DNA from: CATQHS01 sp963422655
Lineage (GTDB): Bacteria; Actinomycetota; Acidimicrobiia; Acidimicrobiales; Aldehydirespiratoraceae
Length of the DNA: 64,000 nt
Direction of reading: 5' to 3'
NCBI GenBank assembly: GCA_963422655.1
Contig: OY730440.1
Location: 1,984,001 to 2,048,000 of the forward strand
Below, piece by piece: positions 15,340 to 24,621 of this stretch (within the stretch, counting starts at the first letter, position 1; every line of letters starts with the position of its first letter). The position numbers and the translations under genes were made by a program. The notes beneath the pieces are model-generated. The model was not told where the DNA came from, ran no database searches, and was given only the letters and a program-made list of their open reading frames with translations.

Positions 15340-18047
15340 CGTAGATCCATCACGGCGAGGCTCTCAATGCCGCGGTTGTCGGTGATCTTCACCGCGGCCC
15401 GCCGGTTATCACCGGCCTCGAACGGCAGTGACACGGTGCCGGAGTAGGCGGCCATGCGCTCGCTGTCGATACCGGCCTTGAGGGTCGTGGCCAGCTTGGA
15501 CCAGCCCCCTCTAGCACCGTCGGAGGGGAAGAACACCTGGCGGGGGAAGAGGCTGCGGCCGTCGTAGTCGGTGTCGAGCAGCCACACCGCGATATCGGTG
15601 GCCTCACCGGAGATGTGCTCACCGGAGTCGATGTCGAAGTAGTCGAAACCCAACACCTCCACCTCATAGCGACCGTCGGCCAAGTCGCTCACCACCACCT
15701 CGGGTTGGCCTACCAGCCAGAAGCTCTCATTAGCAGTGCGGGCCTTGGTGAGGTCATCGGTCTGTAGATCGGTGTTCATCTCGGCCCGCACGAGTGTGAT
15801 ACCGGGCCAATTAGTCTCATCAATGTCCTTGGCCGCCTCAGGATCAAATGCAAAGGCAGCAAACACCACCAGCTCCGGCCTGGGCACCAGTGTGGTCGCC
15901 TCTTCGATGGCCGGTTCCACCCGACGGGGCTCAAGCGGGGCGAACTCGGGGCCGTACGCCACCACCACCCGTCGGGGGGCCTCCCATTCAGCCGAGGTGG
16001 CCTCGCCGACGGCATGCAAATGAGTACAAGCCAGCGGCTCCAGCCGGGTGAAGGCGATGCGCTGGCGCCCTTTGCCTCGGATCCCGGCATTGGCCAGCTC
16101 ATTGATCCACTCGTGGTGACGAGCCGTCTCGCCCTGGCGAGCAATCGAGTTATCAGCCGGGGCCGGGGGTGCTGGCGCGGCTGGCTCGGTTGTCGGGGCG
16201 CCGTCGATGCTCAGGGGGTTATCGAGGCCCATCACGGTGGGGGCGGGCACCGCCTCGATCGTGAACGGCCCGGTCACCCGGTGCTTGCCCCCATCCCTTT
16301 CGGGCTGGTCATACAGAGTAGTGAGCTGCGGGGGCTCATCGTAGGCCAGGCTGGCGGCGGACACCTTGGGCACGGTGCTATAGACGAACCCACTGCCGAC
16401 CCCCTCGCCGGGATGGGCCAGGGTGTAGTAATAGAAGGTGGCCGTCATGAGCCGCTGACGGGCCAGCGCCAACGCCACCCGCGACGTATCACAAGTGATC
16501 CAACGCCGCCCCCACTGCTCAGCCACAAACGCAGTAGTGCCGCTACCACACGTCGGGTCGAACACCAGGTCACCCGGGTCGGTGGTCATCAACAAACAAC
16601 GCTCAATGACCGAGTTGGCAGTCTGCACCACGTAACGCTTATCGGACGCGGACATCTGCCGGTGCCAAAGATTATTGATACGCCGACCCGGAACCTCATC
16701 TTCATACCACTTCCAATACAACCGCGCGTGTGAACCGTACGAATAGAGTCGGTTGATGTCGCCCAGTCTGTGTAGTCCAGCGGGTGACACCCTCCAATGG
16801 AGGGTGTCAGGGCAGGGGTATGTATCACCTTTCCATTCGTGGGACTCCGATCTACCTGTGTTGGAAGTGCCTGGCGAATGCAAGTTCATGGCCCTGAATA
16901 GGAGTGAACCTCTCGGAAGATGCTCTTTGGGATCGAAACGCTCCTCAAGGGTGAGCTTGCGCGTGCTGCCATCCTGTAGTTCCACGGCCGCGTGCCAACT
17001 GAACAACTCCACGACCTCGGCCCGGTCGAGTTGCTCGTAGAGCTGGCGGTACTTCACTCGTTCCTTGTCCCGTGCATACCACAGCAGGTAGTCGCCCACT
17101 TGTGGCAAATGCTTGGTGGAACTGCTACCGCTTGTGGCATAAGTGATCGTAGCCATACGATTTTCGGCGCCGAATACCTCGTCGCACAACAGGGCCACCC
17201 GGTGCACGTTCTCGTTGCCGATCTGCACGAAACAGCTACCGCTTTCGGCCAGCAACTTCCGGGCCAACAACAACCGATCCCGCATGTAGCTCAGATACGA
17301 ATGAATACCCAGCTCCCAGGTATCACGAAAAGCCCGGATCGTCTCAGGCTCCCGGCTCAAATGTGTAGCCTTACCGTCGGTCACTTCCCGCTTGTTCGTA
17401 AAAGGCTGAAAGTTCGAGCCGTACTTGATCCCATACGGCGGATCCACATAAACCATCCCCACCTTGCCGCCCAGATTCTCCTTGGTCAGCAAGCTGTTCA
17501 TCACCAACAAACTGTCACCCGCGATCAGCCGGTTGGACCAATTGTGAGCGTGACGATAGAACTCGATTGCCTGACGCAACGGAGGGTTCTCCTCCGGCTG
17601 TTCGAACAACGAACCCTGGCCCGGATCGCCATCGGTTCGGCGCACCGCCTCGATGATCGTGCGGGGGTCGATCCGCTCATGCACATGCAACGACACCGTC
17701 GGCACCTCGAAGTCACGGCGGGCCGACTTGTCCGCCCAAGTCAACTCCGGGTCGAGATGCGGGTCACCCTCGACAGGCGGGACGTAACGATCCCCCGACC
17801 CGCCGCCCTCAGCGGAGCCGCCCTTCCCAATACCACCCTCCGCAAAACCGCCCTCGCCGAGACCACCCTCGTCGGGACCGCCCTCAGCACTGGGATTCTG
17901 ATCGCCGGACCCCTCCCCGTGGCGATAGCGCTGCGGTCCGTCGTCGGGATCGGTGTGGGCGCTCACCAGCCCCACCGGCGGGTTGTTGGCCCGCTCGGCG
18001 TCGGTGTGGGCGTAACTGTCGATGGGTTTACCGGCTCGGCTCGCCAT
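15336..18047 (-). CDS. Site-specific adenine DNA methyltransferase (type III Mod-like)
   Basis: I start at ATG 18047 (MASRAGKPIDSY), giving 903 residues; the open frame extends 22 codons further up but without family-like sequence. Motif IV VDPPYGIKYG is at about 201-210 and the SAM motif DPTCGSGTT at 497-505, so the order is beta-class N6-adenine or N4-cytosine methyltransferase. The N-terminus RANNPPVGLVSAHTD is typical of large Mod proteins paired with this helicase type. Residues 55-82 are an EGG-rich repeat. The C-terminal 350 residues hold no motif I recognise and may recognise the target sequence or contact the helicase. Confidence 0.88.
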   Translation of the reverse strand: MASRAGKPIDSYAHTDAERANNPPVGLVSAHTDPDDGPQRYRHGEGSGDQNPSAEGGPDEGGLGEGGFAEGGIGKGGSAEGGGSGDRYVPPVEGDPHLDPELTWADKSARRDFEVPTVSLHVHERIDPRTIIEAVRRTDGDPGQGSLFEQPEENPPLRQAIEFYRHAHNWSNRLIAGDSLLVMNSLLTKENLGGKVGMVYVDPPYGIKYGSNFQPFTNKREVTDGKATHLSREPETIRAFRDTWELGIHSYLSYMRDRLLLARKLLAESGSCFVQIGNENVHRVALLCDEVFGAENRMATITYATSGSSSTKHLPQVGDYLLWYARDKERVKYRQLYEQLDRAEVVELFSWHAAVELQDGSTRKLTLEERFDPKEHLPRGSLLFRAMNLHSPGTSNTGRSESHEWKGDTYPCPDTLHWRVSPAGLHRLGDINRLYSYGSHARLYWKWYEDEVPGRRINNLWHRQMSASDKRYVVQTANSVIERCLLMTTDPGDLVFDPTCGSGTTAFVAEQWGRRWITCDTSRVALALARQRLMTATFYYYTLAHPGEGVGSGFVYSTVPKVSAASLAYDEPPQLTTLYDQPERDGGKHRVTGPFTIEAVPAPTVMGLDNPLSIDGAPTTEPAAPAPPAPADNSIARQGETARHHEWINELANAGIRGKGRQRIAFTRLEPLACTHLHAVGEATSAEWEAPRRVVVAYGPEFAPLEPRRVEPAIEEATTLVPRPELVVFAAFAFDPEAAKDIDETNWPGITLVRAEMNTDLQTDDLTKARTANESFWLVGQPEVVVSDLADGRYEVEVLGFDYFDIDSGEHISGEATDIAVWLLDTDYDGRSLFPRQVFFPSDGARGGWSKLATTLKAGIDSERMAAYSGTVSLPFEAGDNRRAAVKITDNRGIESLAVMDLR
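17802..17885 (-). repeat. Degenerate 15-bp coding repeat (EGGxx pentapeptide) in the methyltransferase gene
   Basis: Codons 55-82 of the methyltransferase encode EGG spaced every five residues (EGGLG, EGGFA, EGGIG, KGGSA, EGG). In DNA this is an imperfect 15-bp tandem repeat of CCGCCCTC-like units. It lies in the linker between the conserved N-terminal segment and the catalytic domain, and copy number changes would keep the frame. Confidence 0.75.
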
Positions 18048-18165
18048 ATACGTTCCTGCCTCTTCTCGGCTCGGCCAAGCTCGAAACCATACCCGGCTGG
18101 CCCGGTACTGCACCGGGCCAGCCGGTTCCTTGGTCTACCGTCCGGGGTGACTCCGTCCGTGGTTG

Positions 18166-18693
18166 TCAACTACGGTCAACTACCGATACGCCGTTCGCGG
18201 TTGCCCAGTGGCCAACCGCTTCTCGATGAGCAGGATGAAACTCGCTCGGTACGAGTTCGTTGTCCATGGTTATCTGATGTGGCTGCGCCAGGCCGAAGGT
18301 CGAGAAGAGGTCGGTCGTTACTGCTCGGGTCAGAGCCACCAGTTCTGGCCCCGGCGTGGCCACCGAATCGAGAATCGTGCTGCGCTTGGAAACAGGCGTC
18401 GGGGCCTCGATCTCTCGCGTTCCGTCCAGAATCTGGAATATGCCAGATGATATTTCGGATGGCTCGTGAGAGAGACCTATCGACCGTTCACACAATAGTT
18501 GTGCCCCTACGACAGCCTGACCCGGAACCGCGCCCGAACATATGGCATGGCGTGACAGGATCCCGATGCCATTGATCACGTCGCTCAAGACATAGTAATC
18601 AACGACGGGAGCCGAATGAGGTAGTTTTCTCAAAACAAGAATTCGATATTTCGGATAATCCGGGGTATCCGAACAGCACAAAACCCGACCCAT
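18166..18693 (-). CDS. Unrecognised ORF in a degraded accessory stretch
   Basis: This part of a longer open frame (open up to 18993) has believable composition, for example NGIGILSRHA, RSIGLSHEPSEISSG and VALTRAVTTDLFSTFG. ATG 18693 gives about 175 residues, but no ribosome site or known domain is visible. Base composition is lower in GC than the surrounding core. It may be a remnant of an accessory gene rather than an intact one. It would be transcribed toward the methyltransferase. Confidence 0.3.
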   Translation of the reverse strand: MGRVLCCSDTPDYPKYRILVLRKLPHSAPVVDYYVLSDVINGIGILSRHAICSGAVPGQAVVGAQLLCERSIGLSHEPSEISSGIFQILDGTREIEAPTPVSKRSTILDSVATPGPELVALTRAVTTDLFSTFGLAQPHQITMDNELVPSEFHPAHREAVGHWATANGVSVVDRS

Positions 18694-18813
18694 CCAACCG
18701 AAGTTGCATGCGAATGCTGTAGATCTTATTAGGATCGCCCATGCGGTCGGATAACTCAAGGCTGCGGTAACCGACCGACTTTTGTTCAACTGTTCTAGGC
18801 CTGGGTAGCTTAT

Positions 18814-19087
18814 ATGTCGCTGGCGCGAGGCCGGGATCGCCGACGCGGTGGTGTTGGCAGAGAAGCTCTGCGGGCCGGTGCGATGGGGCAAAGAGATCGG
18901 CTTGTCTGCTACCAACGTGGAAGAAGCCCATACAACAACCGAATGCGTGTTGAAAGCTCTGGTGGCCCACGCCGGGGTTACTGTCCCCAACACCTACGAC
19001 ATCGAAAGGCTGATCGGTTTGGTCTCGGTCCCCGACCCGGGCTCACCAGCACCGACAGCCGCAGTGGCCAAGAAGAATATGCATTAA
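18814..19087 (+). pseudogene. Frameshifted HEPN-domain remnant
   Basis: One frame gives RDRLVCYQ (around 18892-18915). Another gives TTECVLKALVAHAGVTVP followed by NTYDIERLIGLV (around 18935-19020). Put together these resemble the HEPN pattern (ACF.AQQAAEKALKALL...G...P.THDL..L). The reading frame must change between 18915 and 18935, so the gene is broken. HEPN proteins are usually RNases of toxin-antitoxin or defence modules with a nucleotidyltransferase partner; no partner is visible here. Confidence 0.42.
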
Positions 19088-19132
19088 CTCTGGCGAAATC
19101 AGAGCATTAGTTGAGACAAATATTGTACATTA

Positions 19133-20491
19133 GTGGCGAGGAAATTCATACATCAACTGGGAGAGGTGGCTTTGGCACTGATCAGAAGGCATCTTCAGCC
19201 CCGTCTCGAAGAGGCTCTGGATGCCTTCCGGGTGGTCGTGGTGCACGGGGCCCGCCAGTGCGGGAAAACCACCCTGACCAGGATCGTCACCAGCGAGCGG
19301 GGCGGCAGATATGTCTCGCTCGACGATCCTGCCACTCGCGGAGCCGCTCTGGCCGATCCGTTGACCTTCCTCACCGGCTGGTCCTACCCGTTGGCCGTGG
19401 ACGAGATCCAGCTCGGCGGTGATCGGCTGATACGGATGGTGAAGCGACTGGTCGACGACGACCCGACCCCAGGCCGGTTCCTGCTGACCGGGTCCACCAA
19501 CTTCCTGACCGTTCCCACCATCAGCGAATCCCTGGCCGGGCGGGCCCGAATTCTGCGCCTGGGGCCGCTGTCGGAGGCGGAGTTGGCTGGTACCGCCTCG
19601 ACCGTCGTGGACGGGTGGTTCGAGCCTCCGTTCGGCTCGGCCCCACCCGTGACCACCGACAGGCCCGTGACCTCCGACAGAAGTGACTACTTCGAACGGG
19701 TGTGCCGGGGCGGGTATCCCGAGGTGATGGCCCTGGCCCCAAGGACCCGCTCGGCCTGGTTCGAGAGCTACCTGGAAACCGTCACCCAGCGGGACCTGGT
19801 GGCGCTGGCCGACATCCGCAAGGTCGCTGCTCTGCCGCGCCTGCTGCGCTGGGCCGCGGCTGGTACCGGTAAAGAGCTCAACCTGGCATCTGCAGCCCGT
19901 GATCTGGGCATCAATCGTAGGACCGTGCAGTCGTATCTCGAATGGCTCCGAGCCGTCTTTCTCGTCGGTGAGGTACCGGCTTGGTCTCGCAATCTCGCCC
20001 CTCGAATCGGGCGCCGCCCCAAACTCCATCTGACCGACACCGGTCTGGCCGCCGACCTCCTCGGAGCGGCTCCCGGTGCGCTGGCTTCACCGACCGCCCC
20101 CGCCGCGGGCGCGCTGCTCGAATCTTTCGTCGTGAACGAGATCGCCCGCCAAGCCGCCGCCTCTGTGGATCGCATGAACCTGTCCCACTACCGGGACCAC
20201 AGCGGTCATGGTCATGAGGTGGATCTGGTGCTCGAACGTCCCGACGGCACCGCCGTAGCCATCGAGGTGAAGGCCACCAGCTCCCCCGCCGTCACTCAGC
20301 TCCGATCTGTAGCCTGGCTCCGAGACAGGCTCGACGCAGTCTCCCCTAGTGCATTTCGGGCTGGGTTCCTGCTCCACACCGGCAGCCACTACCTGACCGT
20401 CGGCGACCGGCTCCACCTCCGTCCCATCAGCTCCCTATGGACCGCCGGCGACCCGATTCAGCTTCCCTTTGCTCCCACCGGTGACCACTGA
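19133..20491 (+). CDS. AAA_14/DUF4143-type ATPase
   Basis: About 452 residues from GTG 19133; TTG 19172 is an alternative start (13 codons shorter). Walker A is GARQCGKTTL near residue 39, Walker B-like LAVDEIQ near 88, and sensor LLTGSTNFL near 120. A winged-helix-like region DLGINRRTVQSYLEWL near 257-273 is followed by the DUF4143 C-terminal nuclease-like core EVDLVLERPDGTAVAIEVKA. These proteins are common accessory ATPases of unknown role. The upstream 40 bases are AT-rich. It closes the accessory block before core genes resume. 20492-20644 shows nothing I can name. Confidence 0.88.
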   Translation: MARKFIHQLGEVALALIRRHLQPRLEEALDAFRVVVVHGARQCGKTTLTRIVTSERGGRYVSLDDPATRGAALADPLTFLTGWSYPLAVDEIQLGGDRLIRMVKRLVDDDPTPGRFLLTGSTNFLTVPTISESLAGRARILRLGPLSEAELAGTASTVVDGWFEPPFGSAPPVTTDRPVTSDRSDYFERVCRGGYPEVMALAPRTRSAWFESYLETVTQRDLVALADIRKVAALPRLLRWAAAGTGKELNLASAARDLGINRRTVQSYLEWLRAVFLVGEVPAWSRNLAPRIGRRPKLHLTDTGLAADLLGAAPGALASPTAPAAGALLESFVVNEIARQAAASVDRMNLSHYRDHSGHGHEVDLVLERPDGTAVAIEVKATSSPAVTQLRSVAWLRDRLDAVSPSAFRAGFLLHTGSHYLTVGDRLHLRPISSLWTAGDPIQLPFAPTGDH

Positions 20492-20644
20492 CAGCCGCTC
20501 GGCCCGGCCCCGAGCCAATAGACGCAGAGGCCCCGGGACTACGCAACGCAGCCAATCCGGGGCGTACTTCCAATGAGGGCTCCGCTGGGGAGCTACTCAC
20601 CAGCTACCGACCAGTATGGGCGCCCCCGCCGGAAAAACGCAAGT

Positions 20645-21580
20645 TCAAGCGCCGGCCAGACGTTCGACGACGGGGACCATCTCCTCGGCGGCGCCGAACG
20701 AGCCGAAAGTCACATAAGAGATGCCCCATCGCTCCCTCCAGCCCTGCAGGGCGGCCACACACTCCTCGACGGTGCCGGTCAGGGCGTGGGGCGAGGCCAG
20801 AGCCTCCTCGGTGGAGAGCCCGAAGCCGCCGGCCAGAGCCGCGGCCAGAGCGTGACGATCGTCGGTGATGGTAGCCATCTGAACCAAGATCTGAAGCTCG
20901 ATGGCATCGAAGCGGCCGCCGGCCGCCTCTCGCACCACGGCTAGCTTTTCGTCGGTGGCTTCGGCCGTGGCCGACCGTCCGGCTCGCTCGTCGATGACGC
21001 CGGCCCGCAGGCTGGGGTTGATGCCCACGATGTCGGCTCGTCGAGCGGCCAGAGCCAGGATCCTGGGGCTGCCGCCGGCTACCAGCAGCGGTGGACGGGG
21101 TCGCTGACGGGGTTTGGGTCGGGAGTCGAGCCCGGTGATTGTGTAGTGGCGGCCGGCGAAGTCGAAGGGCTCGTCGGCGAAACAGCGGTCCAGCACCGTG
21201 ATGGCCTCGGCCAAGCGTTCGATGCGGATGCCGGGCCGGTCCAGCTCGATGCCGGTCTGCTCGTAATCGGTGGTCATCCACCCGGCACCGATGCCGATCT
21301 CCAGTCGCCCGTTCGACACCACGTCCAGCGTGGCCAGTTCTTGGGCCAGCCCGGCGGGATGGCGGTAGTCGTTGGCCAGCACCATGGAGCCGACCCGCAG
21401 CGACGAGGTGGCCGTTGCCGCTGCGGTGAGCCCCACCAGCGGTCCCAACCGGCCGTCGAGATGATCGGTCAGAGACAGAGTCGAGTATCCCCACTCCTCG
21501 GCTCGCCGGGCTTGTTCGGCGATCCCGACCGGTTCGTCGACATCACCGGTGGTGAAGCCGAATCGGAACGGGCGGGCCAT
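20645..21580 (-). CDS. LLM-class F420-dependent oxidoreductase
   Basis: About 311 residues from ATG 21580 (MARPFRFGF); the open frame runs further to 21763 into the divergent pcrA gene. The luciferase-like TIM barrel is seen in AEEWGYSTLSLTDH near 30-43, SSLRVGSMVLANDYRHPAGLAQ (split near 70-90) and GAGWMTTDYEQTGI near 110-123. The C-terminus LTGTVEECVAALQ and YVTFGSFG is typical. Such enzymes use coenzyme F420, a cofactor common in actinobacteria; the substrate is unknown. It is divergent from pcrA with about 55 bases between starts. Confidence 0.87.
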   Translation of the reverse strand: MARPFRFGFTTGDVDEPVGIAEQARRAEEWGYSTLSLTDHLDGRLGPLVGLTAAATATSSLRVGSMVLANDYRHPAGLAQELATLDVVSNGRLEIGIGAGWMTTDYEQTGIELDRPGIRIERLAEAITVLDRCFADEPFDFAGRHYTITGLDSRPKPRQRPRPPLLVAGGSPRILALAARRADIVGINPSLRAGVIDERAGRSATAEATDEKLAVVREAAGGRFDAIELQILVQMATITDDRHALAAALAGGFGLSTEEALASPHALTGTVEECVAALQGWRERWGISYVTFGSFGAAEEMVPVVERLAGA

Positions 21581-21635
21581 GAGGGCCACGCTAGCTTCCC
21601 CGACCCCGGTTCGGGTCGCCGGTATGGTGGCGCCG

Positions 21636-23852
21636 ATGCCGGACTCGCCCCTTCTGCAGGGTCTCAACTCGCCCCAGCGCGATGCCGTGACCCACGTCGG
21701 CGGGCCTCTGCTGGTGGTGGCCGGGGCCGGGTCGGGCAAGACCCGGGTGTTGACCCACCGCATCGCCTATCTCATCGACCATCACGGCCTCTCCCCCTTC
21801 GACATTCTCGCGATCACCTTCACCAACAAGGCTGCCAGCGAGATGAAAGACCGGGTGAGCTTGCTGGTGGGGCCGGTGGCCGAACGCATGTGGGTGTCGA
21901 CGTTCCACAGCGCCTGTGTTCGGATGCTGCGCCGAGACGCCGACCGGCTCGGATTCCCGGCCCGGTTCTCGATCTACGACCAGTCCGACGCGGTCCGGCT
22001 CTGCCGCTACGTGATCCGCGACCTCGGCATCGATCCCAAGCGGTTCCCGCCCCGCTCGGTTCAGGCCACCATTTCTGCGGTCAAGAACGACGGCCTCGAC
22101 GCAGCCGGTTACGCCGAGCAGGCCTCGAACGTCTTCGAGAGACGCATCGCCGGTGTGTTCGGCGAGTACCAGCAGCGGCTGCGGGCGGCCGGGGCCATGG
22201 ACTTCGACGATCTGCTCGGACATACCGTGGCCCTGCTGCGCACTCACGCTGATGTGCTGCAGAGTTGGCGGGAGCGGTTCAGCCATGTTCTCGTGGACGA
22301 GTACCAAGACACCAACCGGGTCCAGAACGACCTCGTGATCCTGCTGGCCGGCCAGCACCGTCAGGTGACGGCGGTGGGTGACGCCGACCAGTCGATTTAT
22401 GCCTTCAGAGGCGCCGACCGGCGCAACATCTTGGAGTTCGAGTCTGCTTTCTCCGACACCACTGTCGTGTACTTGGAGCAGAACTACCGCAGTACCCAGA
22501 ACATCCTCGACGCCGCCAACGCCGTCATATCCCGCAATGTCGGGCGGATGCCCAAGGACCTCTGGACCGATCTGGGCTCGGGGGTGCGCATCGTGCGTTA
22601 CCACGCCGAAGATGCGGCGGACGAGGCCTCCTACGTAGCCGACCGGTTGGCGCACCTGCACGACGGCGAGCAGATGCGCTGGGGTGACCTGGCCGTGTTC
22701 TACCGCACCAACGCCCAGTCCCGGGTGGTGGAGGAATGTCTGGTGAACCGGGGCATTCCCTACCAGGTCATAGGCGGTACTCGGTTTTATGACCGCCGCG
22801 AGGTCAAGGATATTGTTGCCTATCTGAAGGCGGTGGTCTACCCCAGTGACGAGGTGAGCGTCAAGCGGGTATTGAACACGCCCAAGCGGGGGGTGGGAGA
22901 CTCCTCGGTGGCCAAGATCGACGCCTTCGCCGCCGCGGCTGGTACGACTTTCACCGAGGCGCTGCGCCGGTACCGCGAGGCCGGGGTAACCGGGCGGGCC
23001 GCGGCCGGCATCGACGCCTTCTTGGCCATGATCGACGGCGTGGCTGCCCTCGATGCTGGTCCGGCCGACATGATCGACCAGATTCTGGACCGGTCGGGGT
23101 ACCGGGCCGAGCTGGAGCAGCATGAGACGATCGAGTCCGAGGGCCGGCTCGAGAACCTGTCCGAGCTGGTCGGGGTGGCCAAGCAGTTCGACACTGTCGA
23201 CGAGCTGATCGAACGGGTAGCCCTGGTGGCCGACACCGACGATCTCGACGATGACGATTCCGCTGTCACTCTCATGACCTTGCACTCGGCCAAGGGGTTG
23301 GAATACCCGGCTGTGTTCCTCATCGGGATGGAGGACGGGGTGTTCCCCCACGTCAGGACCCTGGGCGAGCCCCAGGAGTTGGAAGAGGAACGCCGGCTGG
23401 CCTACGTGGGCATCACCCGGGCCATGCGATATCTGACCTTCACCCATGCCTGGAGCCGGATGCAGCACGGGATGACGCAGTACAACCCGCCCAGCCGGTT
23501 CCTGAAGGAGATCCCCGACAACTTGGTGCAAGAGGTCAGCGGCGTCAACTCGATGCTGCGGTCCGGTCGGCGACGGGAGGGCAACCGCCGCCATGGTGCC
23601 GCTGCCGATCGTACCTCCGTCAACCGGAACCGGATCGTTGACGGCGCCGTCGAGGCTGGCCAGCGGCTCCGTGGATCGGGTGCCGATCAGCTCGGGTTGA
23701 AGGTCGGTGACGATGTGCGGCACTCCCAGTGGGGCGAGGGCGTGATCACCGACATCGGCGGGCGCGGGGACGAGGTCGAGGCGTCGGTGAACTTCCCGAC
23801 CGTGGGGGAGAAGCGCCTGCTGCTGTCATGGGCTCCGCTGGAGAAGATCTGA
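21636..23852 (+). CDS. pcrA: ATP-dependent DNA helicase PcrA/UvrD
   Basis: About 738 residues from ATG 21636 (MPDSPLLQGLN); ATG 21624 is an equally possible start. This SF1A 3'-5' helicase acts in nucleotide excision repair and clearing recombination intermediates. Motifs are GAGSGKTRVL (I), ITFTNKAASEM (Ia), DEYQDTN (II), GDADQSIYAFRGA (III), LEQNYRS (IV), MTLHSAKGLE (V) and YVGITRAM (VI). The C-terminal Tudor-like RNA-polymerase-binding tail DDVRHSQWGEGVI is present, typical of PcrA. Complete and ordinary. Confidence 0.96.
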   Translation: MPDSPLLQGLNSPQRDAVTHVGGPLLVVAGAGSGKTRVLTHRIAYLIDHHGLSPFDILAITFTNKAASEMKDRVSLLVGPVAERMWVSTFHSACVRMLRRDADRLGFPARFSIYDQSDAVRLCRYVIRDLGIDPKRFPPRSVQATISAVKNDGLDAAGYAEQASNVFERRIAGVFGEYQQRLRAAGAMDFDDLLGHTVALLRTHADVLQSWRERFSHVLVDEYQDTNRVQNDLVILLAGQHRQVTAVGDADQSIYAFRGADRRNILEFESAFSDTTVVYLEQNYRSTQNILDAANAVISRNVGRMPKDLWTDLGSGVRIVRYHAEDAADEASYVADRLAHLHDGEQMRWGDLAVFYRTNAQSRVVEECLVNRGIPYQVIGGTRFYDRREVKDIVAYLKAVVYPSDEVSVKRVLNTPKRGVGDSSVAKIDAFAAAAGTTFTEALRRYREAGVTGRAAAGIDAFLAMIDGVAALDAGPADMIDQILDRSGYRAELEQHETIESEGRLENLSELVGVAKQFDTVDELIERVALVADTDDLDDDDSAVTLMTLHSAKGLEYPAVFLIGMEDGVFPHVRTLGEPQELEEERRLAYVGITRAMRYLTFTHAWSRMQHGMTQYNPPSRFLKEIPDNLVQEVSGVNSMLRSGRRREGNRRHGAAADRTSVNRNRIVDGAVEAGQRLRGSGADQLGLKVGDDVRHSQWGEGVITDIGGRGDEVEASVNFPTVGEKRLLLSWAPLEKI

Positions 23853-23853
23853 G

Positions 23854-24594
23854 CTAAAGGCAACGCTGCGATGCGAAGGCGTCGGCGATGGCGATGCGGA
23901 TACGTTTGTTGGCCTTGCCCTTCGATTCGGTCTTGGTGATCTCGAAGCGGCCCACCTCACCGGTGGATGCCACGTGGGTGCCGCCGTCGGCCTGCTTGTC
24001 GAGGCCGACAATGTCCACGACCCGGATCTCGGTGACCGATTCGGGGATGAGGTTGACCTTGGTACGGATGAGGTCGGCGTCGGTCAAGGCGTCGGCCCGG
24101 GGCAAAAAGGAGATCTCGATGGGACGGTCGGCTGCGATCTCGGCATTGACCAGCTCGGACACCCTATGGGCGAAACCTTCGGGCAGTGGGTTGAACTCGA
24201 AGTCCATCCGGGCTGTCAGTGGCCCCATGTTGCCGCCGGTCACGGCTTTGCCCCATTCGTTCCAGATCACACCGCACAGGATGTGCAGCGCAGTGTGGGT
24301 GCGCATCAACCCATGGCGCCGATCCCAGTCGAGGGTGCCGGCCACTCGGGTTCCGACCTCGGGCCGGTCGCCGGTGATGGTGTGCCAGACCACAGCGTGA
24401 CCACTCACGTCGGTGACCGAAGCCGATCCACTGTCCCAGGCCAGAGTTCCGGTGTCGTGGGGTTGCCCACCCCCGGTGGGATAGAAGGCGGTGGCGTCGA
24501 GGGCGATCCGGCCGCCGTCGTCGATGGCTACCACTGTGGCGTCGAAGCGGCGCAGTTGGGCGTCACGCAGGTAAAGACGATCGGTTCCGGTCAT
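23854..24594 (-). CDS. alaX: AlaX-type alanyl-tRNA editing protein
   Basis: A 246-residue stand-alone editing domain related to the C-terminal half of alanyl-tRNA synthetase. It hydrolyses mischarged Ser- or Gly-tRNA(Ala). The zinc motif HTALH is at about residues 99-103. The second motif reads ADGGTHV, with Asp where the classic CxxxH Cys stands; this variant may be normal for some AlaX. It converges with pcrA and the two stops are almost adjacent. A near-identical partial copy of its 5' half lies at 26486-26811, so the gene marks one edge of the accessory island. Confidence 0.93.
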   Translation of the reverse strand: MTGTDRLYLRDAQLRRFDATVVAIDDGGRIALDATAFYPTGGGQPHDTGTLAWDSGSASVTDVSGHAVVWHTITGDRPEVGTRVAGTLDWDRRHGLMRTHTALHILCGVIWNEWGKAVTGGNMGPLTARMDFEFNPLPEGFAHRVSELVNAEIAADRPIEISFLPRADALTDADLIRTKVNLIPESVTEIRVVDIVGLDKQADGGTHVASTGEVGRFEITKTESKGKANKRIRIAIADAFASQRCL

Positions 24595-24621
24595 GGTCTG
24601 GCTCCTTACCCCCGCAGCCGG

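Noticed and set aside
16992..18575. 527-residue plus-strand open frame opposite the methyltransferase
   Set aside because: It lies antisense to a gene with clear methyltransferase motifs and contains no recognisable domain.
21591..23723. 710-residue minus-strand open frame opposite pcrA
   Set aside because: A shadow of PcrA caused by GC-rich codon bias; rich in His, Gly and Val with no motif.
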